NCBI GenBank assembly: GCA_039989855.1
Contig: JBDXGZ010000018.1
Location: 62,001 to 126,000, forward strand
DNA from: CALFVT01 sp039989855
GTDB taxonomy: Bacteria; Pseudomonadota; Alphaproteobacteria; Caulobacterales; Maricaulaceae
DNA: 64,000 bases
Direction of reading: 5' to 3'
Both the position numbers and the translations under genes were made by a program. Shown here one piece after another: positions 16,927 through 25,717 of the stretch. Positions within the stretch are counted from its first letter, which is position 1; each line of letters opens with the position of its first letter. A model generated the notes under the pieces. The model had not been told where the DNA came from. It saw only the letters and a list, made by a program, of their open reading frames with translations, and searched no databases.

Positions 16927-17876
16927 CGGACCCCTCTCAAGTTATCACTGACATTAAAACCGTGCTCTCTACGGAGACCGCTATTGCCAGTGCGCGGATT
17001 GAAAAAACCTGCACCGATATTGCAGAGGCCCACGCGAGCTCCCAAGGTAGCCATGTGCTAGGGTTTCTATATTACGGCTCTTCTTTACGGGACGTCGATG
17101 ACGCCTCAAAAATGCTAGATTTCTACGTCATCGTTGATAGCTATAAGACAGTTCACAAAGGTCGCCCTGTTCGGCAAATCATCAATCGTTACCTTCCGCC
17201 TGTGGTCTATTATTATGAGCGCGAAGACGCGGACGGCACCCTGACGACCTGTAAATATTCACTGATTTCCCTACCTGAATTTGAGCGGCGCTGTGGAAGC
17301 TCAGCCTTCTTATCCATCATCTGGGGCCGCTTTTCTCAGCCGAGCTTATTATATTTTCCCAAAGATGAAACGATTGAAAATAAAATCCTCACCGCACGCG
17401 CTAACGCTGTCTTACATGTCGCCCGTTGCACCGAAGGTTTATTTAACCACGCACCGACGTTTATAGAATTTTGGGCGCGCGGCTTTCGTGAAAGCTACCG
17501 CACAGAATTGCGCCCTGAAAGCTCCGAGGCACGGTCTCGGGAAATCGTCGCCAAATATTCCGATCGTTATGAAAAATTGATGCAGACCATTTACGGCGCG
17601 CCCAATGAAGAGGCGGCATATGCTCTTCCGACATCGTCAAGCCGATCAAAAGCGGCGCGGCAATGGTTCCTTCGCCGCCTCATGGGGCGACCGATAACGG
17701 CCATACGCGTGCTGTGTAGTGCGGCCACTTTTGACGGCGGCCTTGACTATGTCTTGCGCAAAATCGAGCGGCACTCGGGCGTGACCCTTGAGCCGAGCCC
17801 GTTTCAACGCAAGCACCCCGTTCTTTGCGCTCCCGTACTTGGGTGGAAGCTTTGGCGCAAAGGCGCGTTCGGCTAG
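16923..17876 (+). CDS. Tam41-like phosphatidate cytidylyltransferase candidate
   Basis: The 317-residue protein shows the order of motifs of mitochondrial Tam41/Mmp37: LGFLYYGSSLRDVD (hG-S nucleotidyltransferase loop), MLDFYVIVDSYKTVHK (Tam41: MIDFI.AVD....WH), CKYSLISLPEFE (Tam41: IKYGVIS.EDL) and LSIIWGRFSQPSLLYF (Tam41: LYxAGRLxKPV), followed by a helical domain. Tam41 makes CDP-diacylglycerol from CTP and phosphatidate as a peripheral membrane protein; this protein also lacks membrane helices. It overlaps the diacylglycerol kinase-like gene by 4 bases and ends the lptF-lptG operon just before a terminator. The match is by motif reading, so confirmation needs a profile search. A general nucleotidyltransferase of another family is the alternative. 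Confidence 0.65.
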   Translation: MTDPSQVITDIKTVLSTETAIASARIEKTCTDIAEAHASSQGSHVLGFLYYGSSLRDVDDASKMLDFYVIVDSYKTVHKGRPVRQIINRYLPPVVYYYEREDADGTLTTCKYSLISLPEFERRCGSSAFLSIIWGRFSQPSLLYFPKDETIENKILTARANAVLHVARCTEGLFNHAPTFIEFWARGFRESYRTELRPESSEARSREIVAKYSDRYEKLMQTIYGAPNEEAAYALPTSSSRSKAARQWFLRRLMGRPITAIRVLCSAATFDGGLDYVLRKIERHSGVTLEPSPFQRKHPVLCAPVLGWKLWRKGAFG

Positions 17877-17909
17877 GCTAAGCAGTCCCTCACATTCACA
17901 ATCAATAAA

Positions 17910-17942
17910 AAACGCGCCTGACATAATCAGACGCGTTTGAAT
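17910..17942. terminator. Bidirectional terminator between Tam41-like gene and acnA
   Basis: AAAACGCGCCTGA and TCAGACGCGTTT form a long stem with one mismatch and a short CATAA loop, flanked by A-run on the left and T-run on the right. It can end transcription from both convergent genes. Confidence 0.8.
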
Positions 17943-17978
17943 TTTGATCGCCCCGTGACGGGACGGATGAGTTTAAAC

Positions 17979-20657
17979 TTACGCCGCAGTCGCGAGGTTC
18001 CGTAGCACATAATGAAGAATACCACCATTTTTGTAATATTCATGCTCATTATCTGTATCAATACGAACCTTCACTGTGGCTGTTTTAGTCGAGCCATCGG
18101 CAAATGTAATGTTCACGTCTAACTCACCGCGTGGCTTAAGCCCTGCAATCCCAGAGATGCTGACAGTTTCAGATCCGTCCATGCCCATAGATGACCAGCT
18201 ATCGCCATTTTGGAATTCTAGCGGAAGCACACCCATACCGATCAAGTTAGAACGGTGAATACGCTCAAAACTTTCAGCGACAACCGCTTTAACACCGAGG
18301 AGGATCGTTCCTTTCGCCGCCCAATCGCGCGACGAGCCGTTTCCGTAAAGACCGCCAGCAAAGACAACCAAGTCTTTCTTATCAGCCGCATACTTTTCAG
18401 CCGCGTCAAAGATCGACATGACCTCACCCGTTGGAACATATTTGGTCACGCCGCCTTCTGTGCCTGGAGCCATTTGGTTTTTGATCCGAATATTGGCAAA
18501 AGTACCCCGCATCATGACTTCATGATTACCACGACGAGAGCCAAATGAGTTAAACTCAGGCTTTGGAACGTCACGGGCTGAGAGATATTCACCCGCTGGG
18601 CCATCATGCTTAATCGCGCCCGCAGGAGAGATATGGTCAGTTGTGATTGAGTCGCCGAGTAGTGCCAAAATATTCGCGTCTTTGACATCTTTAACAGGAT
18701 CTGGCGTGGTCGTCATGCCGTCAAAATATGGCGGGTTACGCACATATGTTGATTTTGGGTTCCAACCATATGTTTTGCCGCCTTCAACCTTAATGTTCTG
18801 CCATTGCTTGTCGCCTTTAAAGACATCAGCATAGCGTTCTGTAAACATTTTACGGTTGATGATCTTGCGGACAACGTCAGCAATTTCTTTTGAGGTTGGC
18901 CAGATATCTTTCAAGAATATCTCTTTACCATCAGCGTCAACACCGAGCGCGTCATTATCAAAATCATGATGCATAGAGCCCGCGAGCGCATAGGCCACAA
19001 CAAGCGGCGGAGACGCGAGGAAGTTCGCTTTAATATCAGGGCCAATACGACCTTCGAAATTACGGTTACCCGAGAGAACCGAACAAGAGACCAAATCACC
19101 ATCTGCAATGGCTTTGGCATATTCTGGCGCGAGCGGGCCAGAGTTACCTATACAGGTCGTACAACCATAACCGACAACGTCAAATCCGAGACCATCAAGC
19201 TCATCTTGGAGGCCTGATTTTTCAAGATATTCACCGACAACTTGTGAGCCCGGTGCGAGTGATGTCTTCACCCACGGCTTCACTTGCAAGCCTTTGGCGC
19301 GTGCTTTTTGCGCCACAAGACCGGCCGCCATCATGACCGATGGGTTCGATGTATTGGTACAAGAGGTAATCGCTGCGATGAAAACATCACCGTGATCAAG
19401 CGCGTAATCCTTACCTTCGACCTGAACGGCCGTGCCTTCGCTTGGCGACTTCTTATATTCATCGCGAAGGATTTTTGCGAAATGTACATTTGCACCTGAG
19501 AGATCAAAACGATCTTGCGGACGTTTCGGTCCAGAAATCGCAGGCTTAATCGCCGCCATGTCGAGTCCGAGTGTGTCGGTATATTCGGCCGTGCTATCAT
19601 CACGCCAGAAGCCTTGAACCTTGGCGTAAGCTTCGACCAATTCGATACGTTGCTTATCGCGGCCTGTCACTTCGAGGTAACGCAGCGTGTCCGCGTCCAC
19701 AGGGAAGAACCCGCAGGTCGCGCCATATTCAGGCGCCATGTTAGAAAGTGTCGCTTGATCTTCGAGGGATAGATTGTCGAGTCCTGACCCGTAAAATTCA
19801 ACGAACTTACCAACCACGCCTTTAGCGCGGAGCATTTCAACAACACGAAGCACAAGGTCCGTCGCGGTTGCGCCTTCTGGGAGCGCGCCTTTCAGTTCAA
19901 AACCAACAACTTCAGGGATTAGCATAGAGATCGGCTGACCGAGCATCGCCGCTTCGGCTTCGATACCGCCAACACCCCAACCGAGAACAGACAAGCCGTT
20001 AATCATAGTTGTATGGGAATCCGTTCCGACAAGCGTATCAGGGAACGCATATGTTTTGCCGTCTTGCGTTTTCGTCCAAACGGTTTGCGCCAAATGCTCG
20101 AGGTTCACTTGGTGACAAATCCCTGTTCCCGGAGGGACAACAGAGAAATTATCAAAAGCTTCTTGGCCCCACTTAAGGAAGTCGTAACGCTCGCCGTTAC
20201 GCTCATATTCGCGTTTCACATTTTTCTTGAAGGCATCTTGCGTCCCGAAATAATCAACCATCACAGAATGGTCGATAACCAAGTGAACAGGATTGAGCGG
20301 ATTAATCGCAGAGGCCTCTTTACCCAAATTCTTCATGGCGTCACGCATAGCCGCCAAATCAACCACCGCAGGAACACCTGTAAAGTCTTGCATCAAAACG
20401 CGTGCCGGGCGGTAAGCAATTTCATGCGTCGATGTTTTGGTCTTAAGCCAATCCGCAATCGCTTGAATATCTTCCTTCTTAACGGTGTTGCCGTCTTCGT
20501 GGCGCAAGAGGTTTTCAAGAAGCACTTTAAGTGAACGGGGAAGTTTGGAAATGCCGGACAATCCGTTCTCTTCCGCGACTTTCAAATCATAATATGTATA
20601 TGTACCGCCGCGAACCGTAAGTTCTCGCTCGCACTTAAAACTGTCTAAAGACGCCAT
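17979..20657 (-). CDS. acnA: Aconitate hydratase A
   Basis: The 892-residue enzyme interconverts citrate and isocitrate in the TCA cycle. The three [4Fe-4S] cysteines are seen in AITSCTNTSNPS and GYGCTTCIGNSG, and the C-terminal swivel domain has the family motif FAGGLYGNGSSRDWAAKG. The start MASLDSFKCERELTV matches AcnA proteins and follows AGAGG at a usual distance. Length agrees with AcnA/IRP1-type rather than AcnB. It is a monocistronic gene with its own terminator downstream and a 150-base spacer from yciB upstream. Confidence 0.97.
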   Translation of the reverse strand: MASLDSFKCERELTVRGGTYTYYDLKVAEENGLSGISKLPRSLKVLLENLLRHEDGNTVKKEDIQAIADWLKTKTSTHEIAYRPARVLMQDFTGVPAVVDLAAMRDAMKNLGKEASAINPLNPVHLVIDHSVMVDYFGTQDAFKKNVKREYERNGERYDFLKWGQEAFDNFSVVPPGTGICHQVNLEHLAQTVWTKTQDGKTYAFPDTLVGTDSHTTMINGLSVLGWGVGGIEAEAAMLGQPISMLIPEVVGFELKGALPEGATATDLVLRVVEMLRAKGVVGKFVEFYGSGLDNLSLEDQATLSNMAPEYGATCGFFPVDADTLRYLEVTGRDKQRIELVEAYAKVQGFWRDDSTAEYTDTLGLDMAAIKPAISGPKRPQDRFDLSGANVHFAKILRDEYKKSPSEGTAVQVEGKDYALDHGDVFIAAITSCTNTSNPSVMMAAGLVAQKARAKGLQVKPWVKTSLAPGSQVVGEYLEKSGLQDELDGLGFDVVGYGCTTCIGNSGPLAPEYAKAIADGDLVSCSVLSGNRNFEGRIGPDIKANFLASPPLVVAYALAGSMHHDFDNDALGVDADGKEIFLKDIWPTSKEIADVVRKIINRKMFTERYADVFKGDKQWQNIKVEGGKTYGWNPKSTYVRNPPYFDGMTTTPDPVKDVKDANILALLGDSITTDHISPAGAIKHDGPAGEYLSARDVPKPEFNSFGSRRGNHEVMMRGTFANIRIKNQMAPGTEGGVTKYVPTGEVMSIFDAAEKYAADKKDLVVFAGGLYGNGSSRDWAAKGTILLGVKAVVAESFERIHRSNLIGMGVLPLEFQNGDSWSSMGMDGSETVSISGIAGLKPRGELDVNITFADGSTKTATVKVRIDTDNEHEYYKNGGILHYVLRNLATAA

Positions 20658-20813
20658 CGTGAAACCTCTAATGGAAATTGAATATATTGGCAGCGCTTAT
20701 ATCACGCATAACGCGAGGCGCAATTCTAAATCCCGTGACAATGGCGTGATTATTAGCCTCAAGGCCTGATAAATTTGCGAATGCCTCGCAGTCTTATAGC
20801 GTGACAAGACTAT

Positions 20814-21434
20814 CTATTTTGCTGTGTCTTCGGTCTTCACGCTTCCGTTCTTCATAATAAACGGTAATTGCGACATGGTGAACAAAATCGTCAGCGGCAG
20901 GAATCCGAAGACCTTAAACTTGACCCAAAAATCCTCACCATATGTTCGCCAGACAAATTCATTTATTCCCGCCAGAATAAAAAAGAATATCCCCCACCGT
21001 ATGGCGAGCACATTCCACGCCTTGAGCGGCATCTCAATCGCAGAGCCCATAATCATTTGAATGACGTTTTTCTTAACCAAAACGCCGCCAATCACAGCCA
21101 CGCCGAAGAGGGAATTAATCACCGTCGGCTTCATATAGATAAACCGCTCGTCTTTAAAAAAATAAGCCAGCGCCGCCGAGCCCGAAACAAGCACCGTCGT
21201 AAACACAAGCATCATCGGCAAGCTGCCATATTTAATTCGCGAATAAATCAAGGTCAAAACCGACAGTCCCGCTAACACCGCCGCCGCAATATAAAGCGCA
21301 TTATCTGGCTGTGATTTTTTCAAAACTTGATAAAGAATAAAAAAGACTAATAGCGGCCCAAATTCCAACATTTGAGACGGCTTTTGTTTCTTCGCGGCAG
21401 GCGTTTGAGGCGGCGTTTGAGATGTATCAGTCAT
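20814..21434 (-). CDS. yciB: Inner membrane-spanning protein YciB (IspZ, septation protein A)
   Basis: The 206-residue protein has a Pro/Lys-rich cytoplasmic N terminus and five to six hydrophobic helices with family signatures LEFGPLLVFFILY, MLVFTTVLVSGSAALAYFF, FIYMKPTVINSLFG and LAIRWGIFFFILAGINEFVWR. YciB is involved in cell envelope and septum function through unknown chemistry. The gene lies 82 bases downstream of the AIPR gene on the same strand and 150 upstream of acnA. In many alphaproteobacteria yciB follows ftsY/dapF genes; here that context is missing. Confidence 0.93.
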   Translation of the reverse strand: MTDTSQTPPQTPAAKKQKPSQMLEFGPLLVFFILYQVLKKSQPDNALYIAAAVLAGLSVLTLIYSRIKYGSLPMMLVFTTVLVSGSAALAYFFKDERFIYMKPTVINSLFGVAVIGGVLVKKNVIQMIMGSAIEMPLKAWNVLAIRWGIFFFILAGINEFVWRTYGEDFWVKFKVFGFLPLTILFTMSQLPFIMKNGSVKTEDTAK

Positions 21435-21516
21435 GAGCGGGATGTGCCCGATTTGAAGGGTGGGGGCAACAGTTTAGCAAATTATAACCTATTATATTTA
21501 TGATTAAAGTCATGGG

Positions 21517-23181
21517 TCATTCAAACATGTCGAGTTGACCGTCGCGAAATTTTTCAAGAAACTTTTCATTAACTTTTCTACTTCGAAAAATATTATATTG
21601 AGATTTATCGCTTACTGTTTCGACAACATCGGAAACATATGTGACTGCTTTATCTATATATTCTGATACCCTATCATTAGGAGGGAAGGTGTTTTTCTCT
21701 TTTCTACATATTAACGCGACAGCAGAAAGAATAAACCAGTATCCGTAATTCAAAACATAATATTTGCTGGGAAGCCTATTCCCGATAAAATTGTGACCTT
21801 GTTTTTGAAATTCAGCACGCGTTTTCATTATTTCTTGATAACAAAAATTCAAATTTGAGATATAGCTCCCATCTAAATCTGCATTGAAAATTTCACTGTA
21901 AAAATCGCCAAATATATGATCAGATTCGGTTTTACATTTATGTGGCTTATTTAATTTATATGCCATAATCATTTGACCCAACTTCATAGCATCAATGGAG
22001 GTTTCGAGCTTAGGGGTTTCTAAATTTAAATCATCACCCCTCCTTCTCAAGTAAGTTATACCCTCTTCTTTAAGAACCTTCTCAATTAAATGTTGAATTT
22101 TATCATTAGCTCTTAAATCTCTAGCGTATATCGAAGCTTGACTATTAGTCGCAATTGTTACTTGCTGAGCGATTTCTTTATTGTCAGTCTCATAAATCTT
22201 CACAAGCAGAACTATTTGAGATGCAATTTCAGGCTCATCCTCATATGCTCGCCATATTGAAAAAGAAGTTTGCGCCCCATTCACTATACGAAAATTTTCA
22301 AGCTTTAGAGACGCCCCACTTATTTGCTTTTGATATGTGGCTTTATCACATACAATTGTGATACCATTATTAAGATACCAAAATAAGTGATTATCCACCC
22401 TTAAGGCGCTCGATAGAATATCCTTGTTGTATCCTGAATTTTTACCAAGATATGATCTAATATTCTCATCAAAAAGGTAGCGTTTAATGGCGCCAGACTT
22501 ATTAGATATTGCATCAACAAAGGAAGTAACATCAATATTTGCGACTATCCCCTTAATATCGCCATCCGTTCTTTCATATATTTGTTTATCTATAATTTTA
22601 AGCTCACATGACTCTCTTTTTTCAGCTTCATAAAATATATGGTTATAAATATCTTCGAAAGTTAGTTCATGAAAGTATGATTGGTCATCAGATAAAACCG
22701 TTGTCGCTTTCTGCAAAGCTTGTGGCGACAACCCTTTTTGATTCGAGCATACATAAAAGTTAAACTCGCAGATATTACCTGCTTCAAATAACTCAAAAAC
22801 TGCTTGTACCTGTTGATCGAAAACTCGGTTGCCTGTTGATGTTAAACCAACATCCTTATCTCTCAATCTTTTCAAAAAGGTATGGAGTTTATGAATTGCA
22901 TTCTCTTTAATATGAGACGAACAATTTTTTTGTAAATTCGTATACTTAGTTTGAATAATGTGAATTTTGTAGCGTGTGTCACCAGGCTCTATAATTAACG
23001 CGTCAACACCCTGATCAGATGAGCCTTCGGTGATAATTTCATCAAATCTATCTGTAATACTCGGAACAACCAAATTTATCACATAACGTAAGAAAGCTTG
23101 GTTGGTATCGATACTATGTGTTGTAGCGATTTTTTCTATTTTCGATTTAACTACTGAAAAATTTAACTTATTTACCGCCAC
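21517..23181 (-). CDS. AIPR-family phage defence protein with Mrr-like nuclease end
   Basis: The 554-residue protein belongs to the AIPR family (abortive infection phage resistance). Residues about 25-80 contain GSSDQGVDALIIE and, twelve residues later, HIIQTKYT, the D...QxK arrangement of PD-(D/E)xK nucleases of the Mrr type. The middle holds the AIPR hallmark RYLFDENIRSYLG, NGITIVC and FRIVNGAQTS, then IATNSQASIYARDLRANDKIQ. Members confer phage resistance by degrading nucleic acid, mechanism mostly open. It starts at GTG 23181 after GGGAG. A/T-rich codon use differs strongly from yciB and trpA on either side, which points to recent acquisition as a single gene; no methyltransferase or toxin partner is present. 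Confidence 0.88.
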   Translation of the reverse strand: MAVNKLNFSVVKSKIEKIATTHSIDTNQAFLRYVINLVVPSITDRFDEIITEGSSDQGVDALIIEPGDTRYKIHIIQTKYTNLQKNCSSHIKENAIHKLHTFLKRLRDKDVGLTSTGNRVFDQQVQAVFELFEAGNICEFNFYVCSNQKGLSPQALQKATTVLSDDQSYFHELTFEDIYNHIFYEAEKRESCELKIIDKQIYERTDGDIKGIVANIDVTSFVDAISNKSGAIKRYLFDENIRSYLGKNSGYNKDILSSALRVDNHLFWYLNNGITIVCDKATYQKQISGASLKLENFRIVNGAQTSFSIWRAYEDEPEIASQIVLLVKIYETDNKEIAQQVTIATNSQASIYARDLRANDKIQHLIEKVLKEEGITYLRRRGDDLNLETPKLETSIDAMKLGQMIMAYKLNKPHKCKTESDHIFGDFYSEIFNADLDGSYISNLNFCYQEIMKTRAEFQKQGHNFIGNRLPSKYYVLNYGYWFILSAVALICRKEKNTFPPNDRVSEYIDKAVTYVSDVVETVSDKSQYNIFRSRKVNEKFLEKFRDGQLDMFE

Positions 23182-23237
23182 TATATCTCCCTTAAAATAG
23201 ATAAGTCGATTGTTAGCTAATAAATTAAAATATACAA

Positions 23238-24035
23238 CTAGTTCATCTTGTTATGCGCCGCGTCTGCGAGTGATTTAATCAAGCCGAGCGTTTTATCAAG
23301 CCCGTCTTCGTGCAAGCTCTTCACAATCGCAGTGCCGACGACGACGCCGTCGGCGTCTTGGGCGACGGCCCGTGCGCGCTCTGGAGTTTTGACACCGAAG
23401 CCAACGACCACAGGGAGGTTCGCCGCCGCGCGGATAGTTTTAACTTGTTCTTTCACAGAGGCCGCTTGGGTGAAACTCGCGCCTGTGATGCCTGTCATGG
23501 AGACATAATAGACGAAGCCCTTTGTGCCGTTCACCACTTTCGGGAGGCGCTGCGCGTCCGTGGTCGGCGTTGCCAAGCGTATCAGTGCGAGGTCATGTTC
23601 GTCAAAAGCCGCACGTAGCTCGCTATCTTCTTCAGGGGGTAGATCGACAATAATCGCCCCGTCGACGCCTGCCGCTTTCGCCGCAGCGGCAAACGCAGCG
23701 TAGCCCATATGGTGGATTGGGTTGCAATAGCCCATCACAATGATCGGTGTTGTGCTGTTAGTTTTGCGAAAGCTCCGCGCCATGTCGAGTATGCCGCCGA
23801 GGGTCATGCCGGCTTCGCGGGCGCGGATGCCTGCCTCTTCAATCACGGGGCCGTCGGCCATTGGATCGGTGAAGGGGACCCCCAACTCGATAATATCCAC
23901 CCCTGCTTTCGGCATGGCCTCAAGCAATTTTTGCGAGGTCGCAAGGTCAGGGTCGCCGCCCATCATATAGGCAACAAAGACCGCCTGCCCTTTGGCTTTA
24001 CGATCTGCGAAAGTTTGGTCGATACGCTGTGTCAT
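23238..24035 (-). CDS. trpA: Tryptophan synthase alpha chain
   Basis: The 265-residue subunit cleaves indole-3-glycerol phosphate to indole and glyceraldehyde 3-phosphate. Catalytic Glu50 (DIIELGVPF) and Asp61 (DPMADGPVI) are present, as is the phosphate loop VVVGFGVKTPERA and GVVVGTAIV. I use the ATG at 24035 (MTQRIDQTFADRKAKG), which matches the family N terminus, rather than the TTG at 24071. It normally follows trpB directly; here three other genes (one exported protein and a divergent PadR-HAAS pair) separate it from trpB, so trpA probably has its own promoter. Confidence 0.95.
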   Translation of the reverse strand: MTQRIDQTFADRKAKGQAVFVAYMMGGDPDLATSQKLLEAMPKAGVDIIELGVPFTDPMADGPVIEEAGIRAREAGMTLGGILDMARSFRKTNSTTPIIVMGYCNPIHHMGYAAFAAAAKAAGVDGAIIVDLPPEEDSELRAAFDEHDLALIRLATPTTDAQRLPKVVNGTKGFVYYVSMTGITGASFTQAASVKEQVKTIRAAANLPVVVGFGVKTPERARAVAQDADGVVVGTAIVKSLHEDGLDKTLGLIKSLADAAHNKMN

Positions 24036-24092
24036 AGGCGCGCTGTTTAAGGGGTTTAGGCCAAAAAGCAAAGCCCAATATTTACTGCAAGA

Positions 24093-24608
24093 TCAACCGC
24101 TATCTGCAAGCGCTCTCACCGTATCATAATGGTGGTCGCAACGTCCTTCGCCTTCAAACTCCGTGACGAAAACAATTTGACGGTAATCATTACGGGTCAT
24201 GTCAGAACGGCGCGGTTCGTTCATGCTACGGTCTTTCCACACCATCATCGATAATTTCGAACCGCATCCAAGCGCATCCTGACGGACAAATTTTTTCTTA
24301 TTCGCTTCTTGTTCAGATACATCAACCGTCCAACCTGCTTTAAGCAAATCATCAACATACAGGTCTGCGACACTGTCATGCTTAGAGATCGGGTGATAAG
24401 GCAGAAGCTTTTCGCAGGCGATGAGCAAAAACCCGCCGTCCATTTTAAGGCCCTTTTGCGGCTTGGCACAGCCGTCAATTGGCGCGGTTTCAATTTGCCG
24501 CGGTAGGTCAAGCACGCCCGATAAAACAATATTATCCGCTGATTGCGCCGTCGCTATGATAGGCCCACTTAAAATACAAAGACTCAAAATTCTTATTATG
24601 CTGCGCAA
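24093..24608 (-). CDS. Exported protein of unknown function
   Basis: The product has a signal peptide (RSIIRILSLCILSGPIIATAQS) and a compact periplasmic domain with four cysteines (DGCAKPQ, LIACEKL, LGCGSK, GRCDHH), which probably form two disulfides. A TTG at 24608 is preferred because GGGAGAGAGA precedes it; an ATG at 24623 has no room for its ribosome binding site. The gene lies directly upstream of trpA on the same strand, 57 bases before the chosen trpA start, so the two may be co-transcribed. The phrase TRNDYRQIVFVTEFEGEGRC suggests a conserved C-terminal strand pair. I do not recognise the family. Confidence 0.65.
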   Translation of the reverse strand: MRSIIRILSLCILSGPIIATAQSADNIVLSGVLDLPRQIETAPIDGCAKPQKGLKMDGGFLLIACEKLLPYHPISKHDSVADLYVDDLLKAGWTVDVSEQEANKKKFVRQDALGCGSKLSMMVWKDRSMNEPRRSDMTRNDYRQIVFVTEFEGEGRCDHHYDTVRALADSG

Positions 24609-24730
24609 ATCTCTCTCCCTCATTCCTTGAGCAACGCTAACCCAAATATTGATAGAGCGTTAATGAAACCGCTCAAATAAGTTAATGCGGGGTTAAGCGC
24701 AGAGGTCTCTAAAACCTATTTTTTCGCTAC

Positions 24731-24780
24731 AAACATGTATTGCACTTTAACCTTGCATAACATGTTTACTGTGCTATAAG
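24731..24780 (+). promoter_or_regulatory. padR promoter with a large palindromic operator
   Basis: AAACATGTATTGCA (24731-24744) and TGCATAACATGTTT (24754-24767) pair at 12 of 14 positions around a 9-base centre, including the ATGT...ACAT elements known from PadR sites. Within it, TTGCAT (24753-24758) and TATAAG (24775-24780) form a promoter with 16-base spacing. Transcription would start about at the padR ATG (24786), so the message may be leaderless. The pattern fits autorepression by PadR. Confidence 0.6.
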
Positions 24781-24785
24781 GGCCT

Positions 24786-25124
24786 ATGAATATTGATAAT
24801 TGGAAAACACAAATGCGAAAGGGTGCGGCTGAATTGACGGTCTTATCCGTTCTAAACCGGCAAAGCCTGTCAGGCATAGGCTTGCTGAGTTACCTTAAGC
24901 CTTTTCCAGATATTGGCCTCTCAGAGGGCACGCTTTACCCCCTGCTTAAACGGCTAGAGCGCGACGGTCGCCTTATCGGGGAATGGCAATTGCCCGAAAA
25001 TGGAGGGCGGCCGACAAAAACTTATACGCTCTCCCCCGATGGGGACGCAGCCCTAAAATCTATGTTGACGGTTTGGGCGAGCTTTCGCGACACGCTATCA
25101 GACATCACAGGAGAGACTATATGA
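24786..25124 (+). CDS. PadR family transcriptional regulator
   Basis: The 112-residue protein is a winged-helix PadR repressor: KGAAELTVLSVLNRQSLSGIGLLSYL, then LSEGTLYPLLKRLERDGRLIGEW and GRPTKTYTLSPDG, the wing with its conserved GRPxKxY. It overlaps the next gene in ATGA (25121-25124). Such PadR proteins with a downstream HAAS membrane protein commonly form autoregulated pairs that respond to envelope or membrane stress; in this case a long palindrome overlaps the promoter. The pair lies inserted, in opposite orientation, between trpB and trpA. Confidence 0.9.
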   Translation: MNIDNWKTQMRKGAAELTVLSVLNRQSLSGIGLLSYLKPFPDIGLSEGTLYPLLKRLERDGRLIGEWQLPENGGRPTKTYTLSPDGDAALKSMLTVWASFRDTLSDITGETI

Positions 25125-25699
25125 CCGACGCTAAAAAAGTTGAGACCTATACACATGCGCTGTCAAAAGCGCTGCGTGGCCTATCAAATGATGAGCTCTC
25201 AGATATTGTCGCTGAAATCCGCTCACACCTCGAACACCGCGCAGCAGAGGGCCAGCTTGACGCGGCGATCAAAGGGCTTGGAACCCCTGCCATCTGCGCC
25301 CGCGCCTTTCGAGATGAATTGACGCTACAAGACGCCTTTAATGCGGGCAGCCCTGGGCGCACATTTAGCGCCCTTATAACCTTAGCCACACGGCGCTTTA
25401 TTGCCGCGATGGGCTTATTCTTTGCCAGCCTGTTTCTCATGACATCCATAGGCCTCGCCTTTAGCGCGGTCGCTAAAATTTTTGCCCCCAACGCCGTCGG
25501 GTTTTGGGTCGATAAAGGGACGAAGGACTTTATGTTTGGGGTTTTACCAACAGCACCAAAAGCAGGCTACGCCGAAGTCCTCGGCCTATGGTATGTGCCT
25601 ATGGCAGGCATCGTCGCTATTGGACTTTTCCTTTTTGGCCACCAGATAGGTCAGCTGTTTTTGAAATTAATGATGAGCCGCCATCGTCCGCTGGGTTAG
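25121..25699 (+). CDS. HAAS (DUF1700-like) membrane protein
   Basis: The 192-residue product starts MTDAKKVETYTHALSKALRGLS and contains the HAAS helical domain (LSDIVAEIRSHLEHRAAEG ... AIKGLGTPAICARAFRDE, residues 15-65) followed by two long hydrophobic helices (about 85-115 and 150-180). HAAS proteins are partners of PadR regulators, and the helical domain is thought to transmit a signal. The start ATG overlaps the padR stop, so the two are coupled; the longer in-frame opening at 24983 lies inside padR. Its role is inferred to be a membrane sensor or target of the PadR circuit. Confidence 0.85.
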   Translation: MTDAKKVETYTHALSKALRGLSNDELSDIVAEIRSHLEHRAAEGQLDAAIKGLGTPAICARAFRDELTLQDAFNAGSPGRTFSALITLATRRFIAAMGLFFASLFLMTSIGLAFSAVAKIFAPNAVGFWVDKGTKDFMFGVLPTAPKAGYAEVLGLWYVPMAGIVAIGLFLFGHQIGQLFLKLMMSRHRPLG

Positions 25700-25717
25700 T
25701 GTGGGAAACACTTAAAT

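Noticed and set aside
24983..25120. N-terminal extension of the HAAS protein
   Set aside because: It overlaps padR and the ATGA junction defines the start.
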